A stretch of 64,000 nt of DNA from Thermohalobaculum sp951813525 (GTDB taxonomy: Bacteria; Pseudomonadota; Alphaproteobacteria; Rhodobacterales; Rhodobacteraceae). A model generated the notes under the pieces. It had not been told where the DNA came from, did no database searches, and saw only the letters and a list, made by a program, of their open reading frames with translations. The translations under genes and the position numbers were made by a program. The stretch spans positions 2,294,001 to 2,358,000 of the forward strand of contig CATOTJ020000002.1 of NCBI GenBank assembly GCA_951813525.2, given 5' to 3'. Shown piece by piece: positions 17,640 to 26,668 of the stretch. Every line of letters begins with the position of its first letter. Within the stretch, counting starts at the first letter, position 1.

Positions 17640-18550
17640 TGCACCCGGCACCATCGATCATTCTTTTCACCGTCCTGTCGGGTCTCGGTTTAGGTCTTAT
17701 CGCCACGATCGGATTCGGTTTTGGCGGTCAGGGACACCTGTTCGGCTGGATCGCCGGACCGGTTGGGCTGGCGATCACGGCGGCGGGCGGGCTTGCCTCG
17801 CTCGGCCATCTCGGCCGGCCTGACCGTGCGTGGCGCGCACTCAGCCAATGGCGCTCCTCCTGGCTCAGCCGTGAAGGAGTGCTGATGCTGGGAACGATGA
17901 CACTGTTCTCGGTCTATCTCGGATTGTGGTTGCTCTTTGGCCTGCGGATCTCGTTGCTTGGTTGGATTGCTGGCGGCCTTGCCGCTGTAACGGTCTATGC
18001 AACCGCCATGATTTACGCCCAACTGCGAACCGTTCCTCGGTGGAGCGGCACGCCAACACCCTGGATGTTCCTCGGTATGGCGGCAACGGGTGGTTTGATC
18101 GCGAACGGCGCCATCGCCGGATTGGTCGGCAGCGACGGTCCGGGTTGGCGGGCGATCCTGATGCTGATCGTCGGCGCGGCCGTCGCCATCTGGTGGCAAA
18201 CCCAAGCCGCGGGTGCGCGCCGCGGGCTGTATGGGTCATCGATGGAAACGGCCACTGGCCTCTCGGCATTGGGCCGCGTGCGCCTGCTCGAGCCGCCGCA
18301 CACCGGTTCCAACTACCTGTTGAAAGAAATGGCGTTCGAGGTTGGGCGCAAGCGCGCCTACCAGCTTCGTTTGATCGGCGCTGTACTGGGTTTCCTGGCC
18401 CCAATTTTCCTGGCGCTGATAGCGCTGATCGTCGGCGGCTGGTTATTGATCCTGGCATTGATCAGCCACATCGCCGGGATGCTCGCGCTGCGTTGGCTTT
18501 TCTTTGCAGAAGCCGAACATGTGCAAGCGCTCTACTACGGTCACAGATAG
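17639..18550 (+). CDS. soeC: DmsC/SoeC-type membrane anchor subunit
   Basis: A 303-aa integral membrane protein of the DMSO reductase anchor family, with about eight hydrophobic helices, for example FTVLSGLGLGLIATIGFGF, GVLMLGTMTLFSVYLGLWLL and the last pair near residues 240-285. A conserved loop GGLASLGHLGRPDRAWRALS and the motif SSWLSREG lie after the second helix, as in DmsC and SoeC. It would anchor the FeS subunit and pass electrons to or from quinone. ATG at 17639 overlaps the soeB stop by one base, so the two subunits are coupled. Confidence 0.83.
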   Translation: MHPAPSIILFTVLSGLGLGLIATIGFGFGGQGHLFGWIAGPVGLAITAAGGLASLGHLGRPDRAWRALSQWRSSWLSREGVLMLGTMTLFSVYLGLWLLFGLRISLLGWIAGGLAAVTVYATAMIYAQLRTVPRWSGTPTPWMFLGMAATGGLIANGAIAGLVGSDGPGWRAILMLIVGAAVAIWWQTQAAGARRGLYGSSMETATGLSALGRVRLLEPPHTGSNYLLKEMAFEVGRKRAYQLRLIGAVLGFLAPIFLALIALIVGGWLLILALISHIAGMLALRWLFFAEAEHVQALYYGHR

Positions 18551-18755
18551 GATTTTGGGTCGGTGCCGGGCTTTGCGCCAGGGTATTTCGCGTGGCAATC
18601 TGAATCGTTACAGGCCCTCTTAGCGTCGGCACATGCCGGTGTTGCGCGTGAAATCGTAGTTCAGCGATATAACGTCGATAGGCGCGCCCAAGGCGGAATC
18701 GCTCAAGCCATCCGGCACGGCTGCACCCCGCCACCGATTACGCTATTCTTGGTCT

Positions 18756-20351
18756 ATGCGCGCGTTTGCTCAATTGCTGGAAAATCTGGTCTTCACGCCA
18801 AGCCGAGATGCCAAGCTTGCGCATCTGATCGACTACTTCCGCCAGACCCCGGATCCGGACCGCGGTTGGGCTGTCGCTGCTCTTACCGGCGATCTGTCGC
18901 TGCCATCGCTCTCGCCGTCGCGGATCCGGGGGCTGGGCGAAGAACGCGTCGACCCGGTCCTGTTCCAGCTGTCCTATGACTATGTTGGCGATCTGGCCGA
19001 AACCGTCGCGCTGATATGGCCCGATGCTGACCCGGGCAACATGCCCATGCTCGGCCAGGTGATAGACCGGCTTTCGGAAACCGGGCCGGTCCAGGCAGGT
19101 ACGGCGTTTGCTCAGCTTTGCGACCAACTTGGCCCGAACGAGCGACTGGCACTGATCAAACTTACGGGTGGTGCGATGCGGGTCGGCGTCTCGGCCCGGC
19201 TCGTTCGAACCGCCCTGGCGCGCATGTCAGACGATCCTGCCCGTACGCTTGCGCGGCTCGAAGAGCTTTGGGCCAGCCTCACACCGCCCTACAGAGATCT
19301 TTTTGCGTGGCTGGAAGGCGGTCCGGAGCCTGATATCGATCTTACATTGGCCTTCAAGCCGGTAATGCTTGCGAACCCGTTGGACGAGGCCTGTCTCAAG
19401 TCCCTCAGACCTAAAGACTTTCTGGCCGAGTGGAAATGGGATGGTGTCCGGGTTCAAGCAACTGCGATTGATGGCGAACGCCGCCTTTACACCCGGAACG
19501 GCGACGAGATCAGCGCAGCATTCCCTGATGTGATTGCCTCGATGACGTGGTCCGGAACTGTAGATGGCGAGCTTCTGGTTGTTCGCGACAGCGTTATCGC
19601 GCCGTTCGCCGACCTGCAAAAGCGCCTTGGACGAAAGCGCGTCGGCACCAAACTGTTGGCGGAACACCCCGCCCATCTGCTGCTCTATGACATCCTGCAC
19701 GACGGCGAGGCCGACCTGCGCCCGCTGCCGCTGACCCGCCGCCGCGAAGCCCTGGTGGAATGGCTTTCTCGGCATGGCCCCACCAGGACCGATTTTTCAG
19801 CCGATGTCCCCTTTGGCAGTTGGGACGATCTGGTAAAGATACGCGCGAGGCCCCGTGCGGCCGGGCAGGAAGGGCTGATGCTGAAACGTGCCGATGCTTC
19901 CTATTCTGCCGGACCCACAATGGGCGGCTGGTTCAAATGGAAACACGACCCGCTGTCCGCAGACTGTGTTTTGATCTACGCCCAACGCGGACAGGGGCGA
20001 CGGTCGTCCTATTACTCCGACTTTACAGTCGCCGCCTGGCGCGACGGTGAAACTGGCCCCGAATTGGTGCCCGTGGGCAAGGCCTATTACGGATACACAG
20101 ATGACGAACTTTTGGAGCTGGACCGCTGGGTCCGGGACAATACGACCGACCGCTTCGGCCCGGTGCGCGCAGTCACGCCTGAAATCGTTCTGGAAATTGC
20201 GTTCGACGCTGTACAGCTATCAAAACGTCACAAATCCGGCATCGCCATGCGCTTTCCAAAGATCAAGCGCATCCGCTGGGACAAGCCAGCCGCCGAAGCG
20301 GACCGGGTCACGACAATTGCCGCCCTGATCGATGGTGGCGAAACGCAATAA
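18756..20351 (+). CDS. ATP-dependent DNA ligase
   Basis: A 531-aa ATP-dependent DNA ligase of the bacterial LigB/LigC-like (cisplatin-resistance) group. The N-terminal DNA-binding helical domain covers about residues 1-200. The adenylation domain contains the nucleophile lysine in AEWKWDGVRVQ (motif I), TRNGDEIS (Ia/III region), VDGELLVV, LLYDILHD, EGLMLKR (motif IV) and GWFKWKHDP (motif V). The C-terminal OB domain ends at RFPKIKRIRWDK. It would act in nick sealing during repair. In many bacteria it sits with an MBL-fold exonuclease and a Lhr-type helicase; neither is here. It is convergent with the aminopeptidase gene. Confidence 0.93.
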   Translation: MRAFAQLLENLVFTPSRDAKLAHLIDYFRQTPDPDRGWAVAALTGDLSLPSLSPSRIRGLGEERVDPVLFQLSYDYVGDLAETVALIWPDADPGNMPMLGQVIDRLSETGPVQAGTAFAQLCDQLGPNERLALIKLTGGAMRVGVSARLVRTALARMSDDPARTLARLEELWASLTPPYRDLFAWLEGGPEPDIDLTLAFKPVMLANPLDEACLKSLRPKDFLAEWKWDGVRVQATAIDGERRLYTRNGDEISAAFPDVIASMTWSGTVDGELLVVRDSVIAPFADLQKRLGRKRVGTKLLAEHPAHLLLYDILHDGEADLRPLPLTRRREALVEWLSRHGPTRTDFSADVPFGSWDDLVKIRARPRAAGQEGLMLKRADASYSAGPTMGGWFKWKHDPLSADCVLIYAQRGQGRRSSYYSDFTVAAWRDGETGPELVPVGKAYYGYTDDELLELDRWVRDNTTDRFGPVRAVTPEIVLEIAFDAVQLSKRHKSGIAMRFPKIKRIRWDKPAAEADRVTTIAALIDGGETQ

Positions 20352-20395
20352 CACCGACAGTGTTCCGCCGATTTGGCGAAACGCCATCTGCCATC

Positions 20396-22561
20396 CTACA
20401 GCACTTCAATCGTCACCTTGTCTTTATAGAAACCCAAATGTCCCTGAATTTTGGTTAAACCCGGCAATGGGTTTTCATAGGACCAGGCCGCATCGACGAT
20501 CTGACCCGATTTGGTGACCAGATTGAAATGGCTTGCGTCACCTTTCCAAGGACAAGTCGTGACCTTGTCCGACCGATCCATAAACTCGATCCCGGCATCC
20601 TCTCTGGGCAGATAGTAGACCGGGGGTTTGTCGCCTTCGGTCAGCACCAATGCGCGATTGCTCTCGGCGACTACGGCCCCAGCGGCGCGAACTACGACTG
20701 TTCCATTTGCCGGAACTATCGTGATTGTCGGCGCTGCTTTTTCGGGTTCGGATAATATCGGTGAACAGGCCGCAACCAACCACTCCGACGCGGCGCCTTC
20801 AACCTGCGGTCCGATACGCGCCAAAACCCCGGCGTGATAGGCATCGAGCCACGCCACTTCGTCTTCATCCAACAGCCCCGCCCCGATCAATCGGCGGTCG
20901 ATGGGCACCCAGGTCAGTGTCTCGAAACTCAGCATCTCGCGATCACCCCCTGCGGGCACAGCGGCTTGATTAACGATCACCAAATTCTCGATCCGGATGC
21001 CATGTGAGCCCGCGACATAGAAACCCGGTTCGTTCGACACAATCATTCCCGGCAGCAATTCGGCCGTTCCACGCCGTGACAGTGATTGCGGCCCTTCGTG
21101 CACGTTCAGACAGGCGCCAACGCCGTGCCCGGTACCGTGGTCATAGTCAAATCCAGCCCGCCACAGCGCAACGCGCGCCAAGGAATCCAGATCACGCCCA
21201 TTCAGGCCGCTTGGCCACCGGGCACGGCTGAGCGCAATCATCCCTTTTAAGACCAGAGTGAAATGCCTGCGATGCTCCTCGCTCACCGGGCCTGTCGGCG
21301 TGGTTCGGGTAACATCGGTCGTGCCATCAGGATATTGCGCGCCGGAATCGACCAACAGCAGATCGCCCGGAACGATCATCCGGTTTGTCGCCCGCGTGAC
21401 GCGGTAATGAACAATCGCGCCATTGGGGCCAGAACCGCAGATCGTCTCGAAGCTAATGTCCTCCAAATCACCGCCCGCACTGCGGCATTCCTCCAACCGC
21501 GTGACGATATCAATCTCGGTTAGCGTCTCGCCCGCAGACAGTGCCTGGTCCAACCAGCACAGGAACTGGACCATGGCCGCGCCATCGCGAAGATGCGCGG
21601 CCCGCATCCCTTCCAGTTCCGCTTCGTTCTTCGTCGCCTTGGGCAGAACACAAGGGTCCTGGCCCCAAATCAATTCGTTCCCCGAAACCGCCAATTGTTC
21701 GGAAAACCACAAGGGACAGCTTGCCTTGTCGAGCAGAAGCGGCCCATTGATCGCCTGCAACAAGCCCGGCAGCGCCTGGGCGTCGTGCAGGGCGACCTCA
21801 TTGCCCAAATGCGCGCGGACATCACCGCCGATTTTGTCCGGCTCGATCACCAGGTCAACCCGACCGTCGGCATGGGCCAGTGCAAAGCCATGCGCCACAG
21901 GGCTGCGCGCAATGTCGGATCCGCGAATGTTCAAAAGCCACGCAATACTGTCTGGCAGGCTGAGAACCGCAGTGACCGCGCCTTCGCCGCCAATCGCCGC
22001 GCCGATCCGCGCCCGTTTGTCCGCTGCGTCTTCCCCGGCCACAGTGGCAGAGTGAATGCGAACTGCCCCCGAAGGTACCGGTGGCTGATCGGTCCAGATC
22101 AGATCAACCAGATTGTCCGATACGCTTACCAGCGCGGCGCCACGGTCCTTACCGACCCGGCGCAGCTTATCGATCTCGGTCTTGCCATGCAGCCACGGAT
22201 CATATCCCAACCGGGCGCCGCCTGGCAGCACGTCGGCGAGCCACTCATCGACGGGTGTTTTGTGGATTGGCACGATCTGGAACAAAGATGTGTCGACCTG
22301 ATCGGCAGCCTGCAAAGTGTAGCGCCCATCAACAAATATTGCCGCCTTATCCTTCAGAACCACGGCGATGCCAGCCGATCCGGTAAATCCGGTCAGCCAG
22401 GCCAGCCGTTGATCATGCGGCGAAACGTTCTCTCCCTGATGCGCATCCGCCCGGGGGATCAGGAACCCGCCGATCCCTTTGTCCTGCATCGCGGCACGCA
22501 GGGCGGCAACACGCTCGGCGGTGCCTTCTCGAGAAGCGCTTTGGTCGAATGACTGAAACAT
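20396..22561 (-). CDS. Aminopeptidase P fused to a C-terminal DUF427 domain
   Basis: A 721-aa protein, longer than the usual 600 aa. Residues 1-160 and 160-310 are the two creatinase-like N-terminal domains (IPRADAHQGENVSPHDQRLA at the start). The M24 catalytic domain spans about 315-540, with metal ligands in LLVDSGAQYPDGTTDVTRT, GTGHGVGACLNVHEGP and SNEPGFY, and a conserved end AWLDAYHAGV. Residues 612-721 form a DUF427 domain (PPVYYLPREDA, TCPWKGDASHFNL, AAWSYENPLP, LGFYKDKV). The frame is continuous with no internal stop. The M24 part should remove an N-terminal residue before proline. The DUF427 role is unknown. Confidence 0.9.
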   Translation of the reverse strand: MFQSFDQSASREGTAERVAALRAAMQDKGIGGFLIPRADAHQGENVSPHDQRLAWLTGFTGSAGIAVVLKDKAAIFVDGRYTLQAADQVDTSLFQIVPIHKTPVDEWLADVLPGGARLGYDPWLHGKTEIDKLRRVGKDRGAALVSVSDNLVDLIWTDQPPVPSGAVRIHSATVAGEDAADKRARIGAAIGGEGAVTAVLSLPDSIAWLLNIRGSDIARSPVAHGFALAHADGRVDLVIEPDKIGGDVRAHLGNEVALHDAQALPGLLQAINGPLLLDKASCPLWFSEQLAVSGNELIWGQDPCVLPKATKNEAELEGMRAAHLRDGAAMVQFLCWLDQALSAGETLTEIDIVTRLEECRSAGGDLEDISFETICGSGPNGAIVHYRVTRATNRMIVPGDLLLVDSGAQYPDGTTDVTRTTPTGPVSEEHRRHFTLVLKGMIALSRARWPSGLNGRDLDSLARVALWRAGFDYDHGTGHGVGACLNVHEGPQSLSRRGTAELLPGMIVSNEPGFYVAGSHGIRIENLVIVNQAAVPAGGDREMLSFETLTWVPIDRRLIGAGLLDEDEVAWLDAYHAGVLARIGPQVEGAASEWLVAACSPILSEPEKAAPTITIVPANGTVVVRAAGAVVAESNRALVLTEGDKPPVYYLPREDAGIEFMDRSDKVTTCPWKGDASHFNLVTKSGQIVDAAWSYENPLPGLTKIQGHLGFYKDKVTIEVL

Positions 22562-22701
22562 GGCCTGCCATTTGTTACCGGACCGATCCGCGGCCCAGCC
22601 CGAGCCTTAACCGACCCGCCAAAGGCTGCAAGTCCGAAAACAGGACGCCTTCCTGTGATCACACCCTTGCACCCCCTGCACCAAACGCCATATGGCCAAG
22701 C

Positions 22702-23127
22702 ATGCGTTGCTTTTTTGCGATCCCTGTTCTGCTCGCTCTGCTGCCTGCCCTGGCGCCCGCCACGGTCAAAGCTGATGAACGCCTGATCGGTTTCTGGTTA
22801 ACCGAAAACAAGAAGGCCATCGTCAGGACCCGCGTCTGCGGAACCAAAATCTGCGGTGATATGGTCTGGATCGCCAACCCGCTCGACGCTGCGGGCAAGG
22901 CAAAACTGGGCGCCGACGGTAAACCACTGTGCGGCACCCAGTTGATCGGTGACGTTGTGCCAGGGACCGACGGCTGGATTTTGGACCCGCGCAGCGGAGA
23001 CAAGTACTCGGCCGCCATCAAGGTGATGTCGCAACAGGCGATCAAGGTCCGTGGCTATCTGGGGATCAAACTTTTCGGGTCCAGTCAGATCTGGACCCGC
23101 GTTGCAGATGACCGCAGCGGTTGCTAA
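22702..23127 (+). CDS. DUF2147 family secreted protein
   Basis: A 141-aa protein with a signal peptide (MRCFFAIPVLLALLPALAPA, likely cleavage after VKA). A compact DUF2147 domain follows: ERLIGFWLTENKKAIVRTRV, a Cys pair in CGTKICGDMVW, and a C-terminal GYLGIKLFGSSQIWTRV. It is probably periplasmic or outer-membrane associated, function unknown. ATG at 22702 was chosen because the signal peptide begins there; the longer frame from 22549 has no such feature. It is divergent from the aminopeptidase gene and convergent with the Mrp operon. Confidence 0.83.
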   Translation: MRCFFAIPVLLALLPALAPATVKADERLIGFWLTENKKAIVRTRVCGTKICGDMVWIANPLDAAGKAKLGADGKPLCGTQLIGDVVPGTDGWILDPRSGDKYSAAIKVMSQQAIKVRGYLGIKLFGSSQIWTRVADDRSGC

Positions 23128-23133
23128 CGGGCC

Positions 23134-23152
23134 CTGCCGGAAGGTTCGGCAG
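23134..23152 (+). terminator. Weak hairpin after the DUF2147 gene
   Basis: CTGCCG and CGGCAG form a 6-bp stem with a 7-nt loop shortly after the DUF2147 stop. The T-rich stretch (CCGTTTTCT) comes only about 18 nt later, so this is a weak terminator at best. Confidence 0.25.
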
Positions 23153-23183
23153 ATTGCAGGTTCCGTTTTCTAGCGTCAGACCC

Positions 23184-24902
23184 CTAGAAGAAAGACGTGA
23201 CCAGGAACATCAGCAACAATACGGCCATCCAAATCGCCATCGATCCCGTGGGCCGGGTGCGCGCCAATGTGCCGGTTGGTCCGTGCTGGCTGTAAAGCCC
23301 CTTGGCAATCCGGGCTGAAGCGCTCAACCCGCGCTGACCCAGCGCCGCCCATCCTGCCAACACGCCGGTCAATGTTCCCCACGCAGCCTTTGCCACAGGT
23401 CTGCGCCAGAACCAGTCGCTGTCCAGATTGGTCGACTTCAATTCGGGCGGGTACAAACCGGTTCGCATCAACACGGTGAACGCTAGCGCCGAGAAGATCA
23501 GCAACTGCAATTGCGTCACGACGTGCTCGACCGTGTAAGAATGATATGTCACGTCATAGGGCAGGATCGAATACAGCAGACCCGGCAACACACCGATCCC
23601 GATGCACAGCGCCGATGTAATGCCCATTGCCACCAGCATGTTCTTGGGCGCCTCTTTCGGCCGCATCCCAGAGTCGTGGGCAAAGAACGCAAAGAACGGG
23701 ATCTTGATCCCGGAATGGTGAAAGACCCCGGCGCTGGCAAACAGCAAGATCATCCATGTTACGAAATATTCGCCTTTCAACGCCGCCGAGATGATCAGCG
23801 ATTTCGACACGAAGCCAGAGAACAGCGGAAAGGCCGAAATCGACGCCGCACCGACGGCGCAGAACGTCGCTGTCCACGGCATCGTCCGGAAAAGCCCTCC
23901 CAATTCCGAACCCTTGGCCGTGCCAGTTCTTAACAGGACAGCCCCCATCGACATGAACAGCAGTGCTTTATAGAGGATATGGCAGAACGCATGCGCCGCG
24001 GCGCCTGCAATCGCCAGATCGGTACCGATGCCGATCCCGACCACCATGAAACCAAGCTGGTTGTTCAGAGAATAGGCAAGCACGCGCCTGAGGTCGTTTT
24101 CGATCACGGCATAGAAAATCGGAAATGCAGTCATCGCCGCGCCGATGGGCACCAGGACTTCGGTCCCGGCGTAACCGCGCGCCAACGCATAGATCGCCAG
24201 CTTGGTCGTAAAGGCCGACAGCATCACCGTGCCGGTCACCGTCGCCTCGGGATAGGCATCCTGCAACCAGTTGTGCAGGAATGGAAAAGCGCACTTGATC
24301 CCGAACGACAGAAGGATCAGCAAACCTGCCGTTGTCTGATAGTCGAAACTGTCGAAGGCGATCGATCCGGTTTGTCCATAGTGAACCATCGTGCCCGCCA
24401 GCAACAGTACGCCCGAGCCGATCTGAACGATCAGATACCGCTGACCTGCTGCCATGGCCGCAGGTGTCCGGCTGGCCCAGATCAGAAAGACCGAACTGAT
24501 CGCCGTGCCTTCCCAGAACAGGAACAATGTCACCAAATCGCCGGCGAAAACCGCGCCGATCGCGCTGCCCGCATAAACCAGAGCAGACGCTTCCTGCACC
24601 CAATCGCGAATGTGCAGGGCGTAAATCGTGTTCAGGAACGCCGCCAACAGGAAAATATAGCCGAAGATCAGGCTGAGGCGATCGATGCGTACCGTTGTCA
24701 GCTCCAGCCCCATCAGCGGCATCGCACCCATCAGGCCGTGTTCCAGGCTGAGCAGTTGCAGGAATGCGACCAGCGGCAACGCGAGCAAATAGACCTTACG
24801 CAATACGCCGGGCAGAAATGGCACCAGAACCGCCCCGAGAATCAGGACCAGACCCGGTGACAGCTCTCCCAGCAATGGCGTTGCCAGAAGGTCAGTCATC
24901 AT
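23184..24902 (-). CDS. Mrp-type antiporter subunit D, third paralogue
   Basis: A 572-aa proton-translocating membrane subunit of the NuoL/NuoM/MrpD superfamily with about 14-16 helices. The conserved core includes FLFWEGTAISSVFLIWASRT, the ionisable helix GIKCAFPFLHNWLQDAYPEA (Lys in GIKCAFP), and AHAFCHILYKALLFMSMGAV. A C-terminal extension after about residue 500 ends in a last helix (IWMAVLLLMFLVTSFF). It is the last gene of the operon and overlaps the small gene before it by 11 nt. ATG at 24902 or 24899 could be the start. It is most likely part of one Mrp-like cation/proton antiporter rather than complex I. Confidence 0.85.
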   Translation of the reverse strand: MMTDLLATPLLGELSPGLVLILGAVLVPFLPGVLRKVYLLALPLVAFLQLLSLEHGLMGAMPLMGLELTTVRIDRLSLIFGYIFLLAAFLNTIYALHIRDWVQEASALVYAGSAIGAVFAGDLVTLFLFWEGTAISSVFLIWASRTPAAMAAGQRYLIVQIGSGVLLLAGTMVHYGQTGSIAFDSFDYQTTAGLLILLSFGIKCAFPFLHNWLQDAYPEATVTGTVMLSAFTTKLAIYALARGYAGTEVLVPIGAAMTAFPIFYAVIENDLRRVLAYSLNNQLGFMVVGIGIGTDLAIAGAAAHAFCHILYKALLFMSMGAVLLRTGTAKGSELGGLFRTMPWTATFCAVGAASISAFPLFSGFVSKSLIISAALKGEYFVTWMILLFASAGVFHHSGIKIPFFAFFAHDSGMRPKEAPKNMLVAMGITSALCIGIGVLPGLLYSILPYDVTYHSYTVEHVVTQLQLLIFSALAFTVLMRTGLYPPELKSTNLDSDWFWRRPVAKAAWGTLTGVLAGWAALGQRGLSASARIAKGLYSQHGPTGTLARTRPTGSMAIWMAVLLLMFLVTSFF

Positions 24903-25185
24903 AGTAATCCTCGCGGCGCATCACCATTTTGCGCAGCTCTTTCGCGGCCAGCACCAGGAACACACAGCCGACAAAGCCATAGATGCCGTAAAATCCCCAC
25001 CAGTGTTCGATGGCGAACGGTCCGTGTTTGTGGACGAAAGGATCAATCAGCAGCAGCAGCGCACTGACCCCGTAAAGGACGAAGCAGATCAGATTGACAT
25101 TCTTCTTTTTGTCGAACCAGGTCGGCTGCTCGTCCGCGTCTTTCATCGGCACTTCGGGTGGCTCGGGCGTGCGGTCAGTTGGCAT
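24892..25185 (-). CDS. Small two-helix protein inside the Mrp operon
   Basis: A 97-aa protein with a soluble acidic and proline-rich N-terminus (about 35 residues), two membrane helices (NLICFVLYGVSALLLLIDPF and YGIYGFVGCVFLVLAAKELR) and an acidic tail MRREDYYDD. An excellent AGGAGG lies 6 nt before the ATG at 25185. It overlaps both neighbours (11 nt each), so it is translated as part of the operon and is probably an accessory subunit or assembly factor of the antiporter. I do not recognise it as one of the canonical Mrp subunits A-G. Confidence 0.7.
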   Translation of the reverse strand: MPTDRTPEPPEVPMKDADEQPTWFDKKKNVNLICFVLYGVSALLLLIDPFVHKHGPFAIEHWWGFYGIYGFVGCVFLVLAAKELRKMVMRREDYYDD

Positions 25186-26668
25186 CTGTGCCTCCTGTCA
25201 CTGCGACGATCGGGTCCAGCATGGCCTGGACATGGTTGGCAAAGAAGAAGAGGACAAAGCAAAGCGCAGCCGTCACGCAGATTGCGATCAGACTGGGCAG
25301 CGGCGCCTCGGCCCAGGCAACCTTCTCACCGGGCTCGGCCCCAGGCAGCGGCCGATAAAAAGCATTGCGCAGGATCGGCATCAGATAAGCCACATTCAGG
25401 ACCGAGCTGATCATCAGGATCGCGACGACCCAAGGATCGGTCGCCGCCGCGCCAATGCCCATATTCCATTTGGACCAGACTCCTATCATCGGCGGCAGCC
25501 CGATGATCGAAATCGTGCCGATCAGGAAAGCGCCGAACGTGATCGGCATCTTTCGCCCCAATCCGTTCAATTGGCTCACTTCTGTCAGATGCGCGGCGGT
25601 ATAGATACAACCGGCGCCAAAGAAGAGGGTGATCTTGCTGACCGCGTGCGCCAGGATGTGCATCGCCGCACCGATGATCGCCAACGGCGTTGCTATCGCT
25701 GCCGCCATGACCACATAGGACAGCTGCGAAATGGTCGAATACGCCAGCCTTTTCTTCAGATTGTCCTGGGTCATCGCCACCAACGAGGCTGCAACCACCG
25801 TGAAACCCGCCAGATACGCGACGACCTGAGACGCCCCGGTTTCGCGCAACAGGTCCAGACCAAAGACGTAAACCGTGATCTTGACGACGCAGAAGACACC
25901 CGCCTTCACGACCGCGACTGCATGCAGCAATGCCGACACCGGAGTTGGAGCCACCATCGCAGCAGGCAGCCAGAAATGCACCGGCATCAGCGCCGCCTTG
26001 CCGATGCCATAGACATAAACGGTGTAGAGAACTGTCAGCATGACCCCCGACAACCCGGCCCCTGCCAGAATGCCGCCCGCCGCAAAGTCAGCGGTTCCCG
26101 CCGCAACCCAAGTCCAGATAATCGCCGGCAGAAGCAGCGCCATCGACGTCGCCATCAGCAAAACAATATAAACCCGGGCCTTGTCGCGCGCCTCGCCGGT
26201 CCCTTTGTGGGCGACCAAAGGATAGGTGCTGATTGTCAGAACCTCGTAGAACAGGAACAATGTGAACAAATTACCAGCAAACGCGATGCCGATGGCCGAC
26301 GCAATTGCGACGGCAAAACAGACATAGAACGGCGTCTGTCGCGGCTCGTTGTTCCCGCGCATGTATCCGATGGAATAGATCGAATTCACGATCCACAACG
26401 ATGAGGCGACACAACCGAACAGCATCCCCAAGGGTTCGATCGAAAAGGCGATGCCGACGCCTTTGACGACCTCAAGCGCGTCCCATTCAGGCCGCCCGCC
26501 ATCCAACACCATCGGCAGCAAACGGATGACAACGACCCAGAACAATGCCGCTGCCGTGACCAGCGTTACCGCCTCGCGCAGGTTGCGGTTCCACCAGGTC
26601 AGCGCAATGCCCAATGCGCCAAGTGTCGGTATCGCCAGTGCCAATTGGATCAGGGTCTCGCCGGTCAT
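25175..26668 (-). CDS. Mrp-type antiporter subunit D, second paralogue
   Basis: A 497-aa proton-channel subunit of the NuoM/MrpD superfamily. It shows LFTLFLFYEVLTISTYPLVA with the conserved Glu in a helix, the proton-path region ALMPVHFWLPAAMVAPTPVS, and HILAHAVSKITLFFGAG with a Lys in a membrane helix. ATG at 26668 overlaps the preceding mnhD stop as ATGA; a GTG at 26677 is an alternative. It is one of three such paralogues in the operon. They may form a stacked antiporter-like membrane arm, as in Mrp and complex I. Confidence 0.88.
   Translation of the reverse strand: MTGETLIQLALAIPTLGALGIALTWWNRNLREAVTLVTAAALFWVVVIRLLPMVLDGGRPEWDALEVVKGVGIAFSIEPLGMLFGCVASSLWIVNSIYSIGYMRGNNEPRQTPFYVCFAVAIASAIGIAFAGNLFTLFLFYEVLTISTYPLVAHKGTGEARDKARVYIVLLMATSMALLLPAIIWTWVAAGTADFAAGGILAGAGLSGVMLTVLYTVYVYGIGKAALMPVHFWLPAAMVAPTPVSALLHAVAVVKAGVFCVVKITVYVFGLDLLRETGASQVVAYLAGFTVVAASLVAMTQDNLKKRLAYSTISQLSYVVMAAAIATPLAIIGAAMHILAHAVSKITLFFGAGCIYTAAHLTEVSQLNGLGRKMPITFGAFLIGTISIIGLPPMIGVWSKWNMGIGAAATDPWVVAILMISSVLNVAYLMPILRNAFYRPLPGAEPGEKVAWAEAPLPSLIAICVTAALCFVLFFFANHVQAMLDPIVAVTGGTDAN

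Noticed and set aside
23979..24860. Long plus-strand frame of 293 aa antisense to the Mrp operon
   Set aside because: It is Arg/Gln/His-rich with no family features and lies wholly antisense to a well-supported gene. Similar frames occur across the operon (for example 25094-26404 and 26614-27480) because of GC-skewed codon positions.
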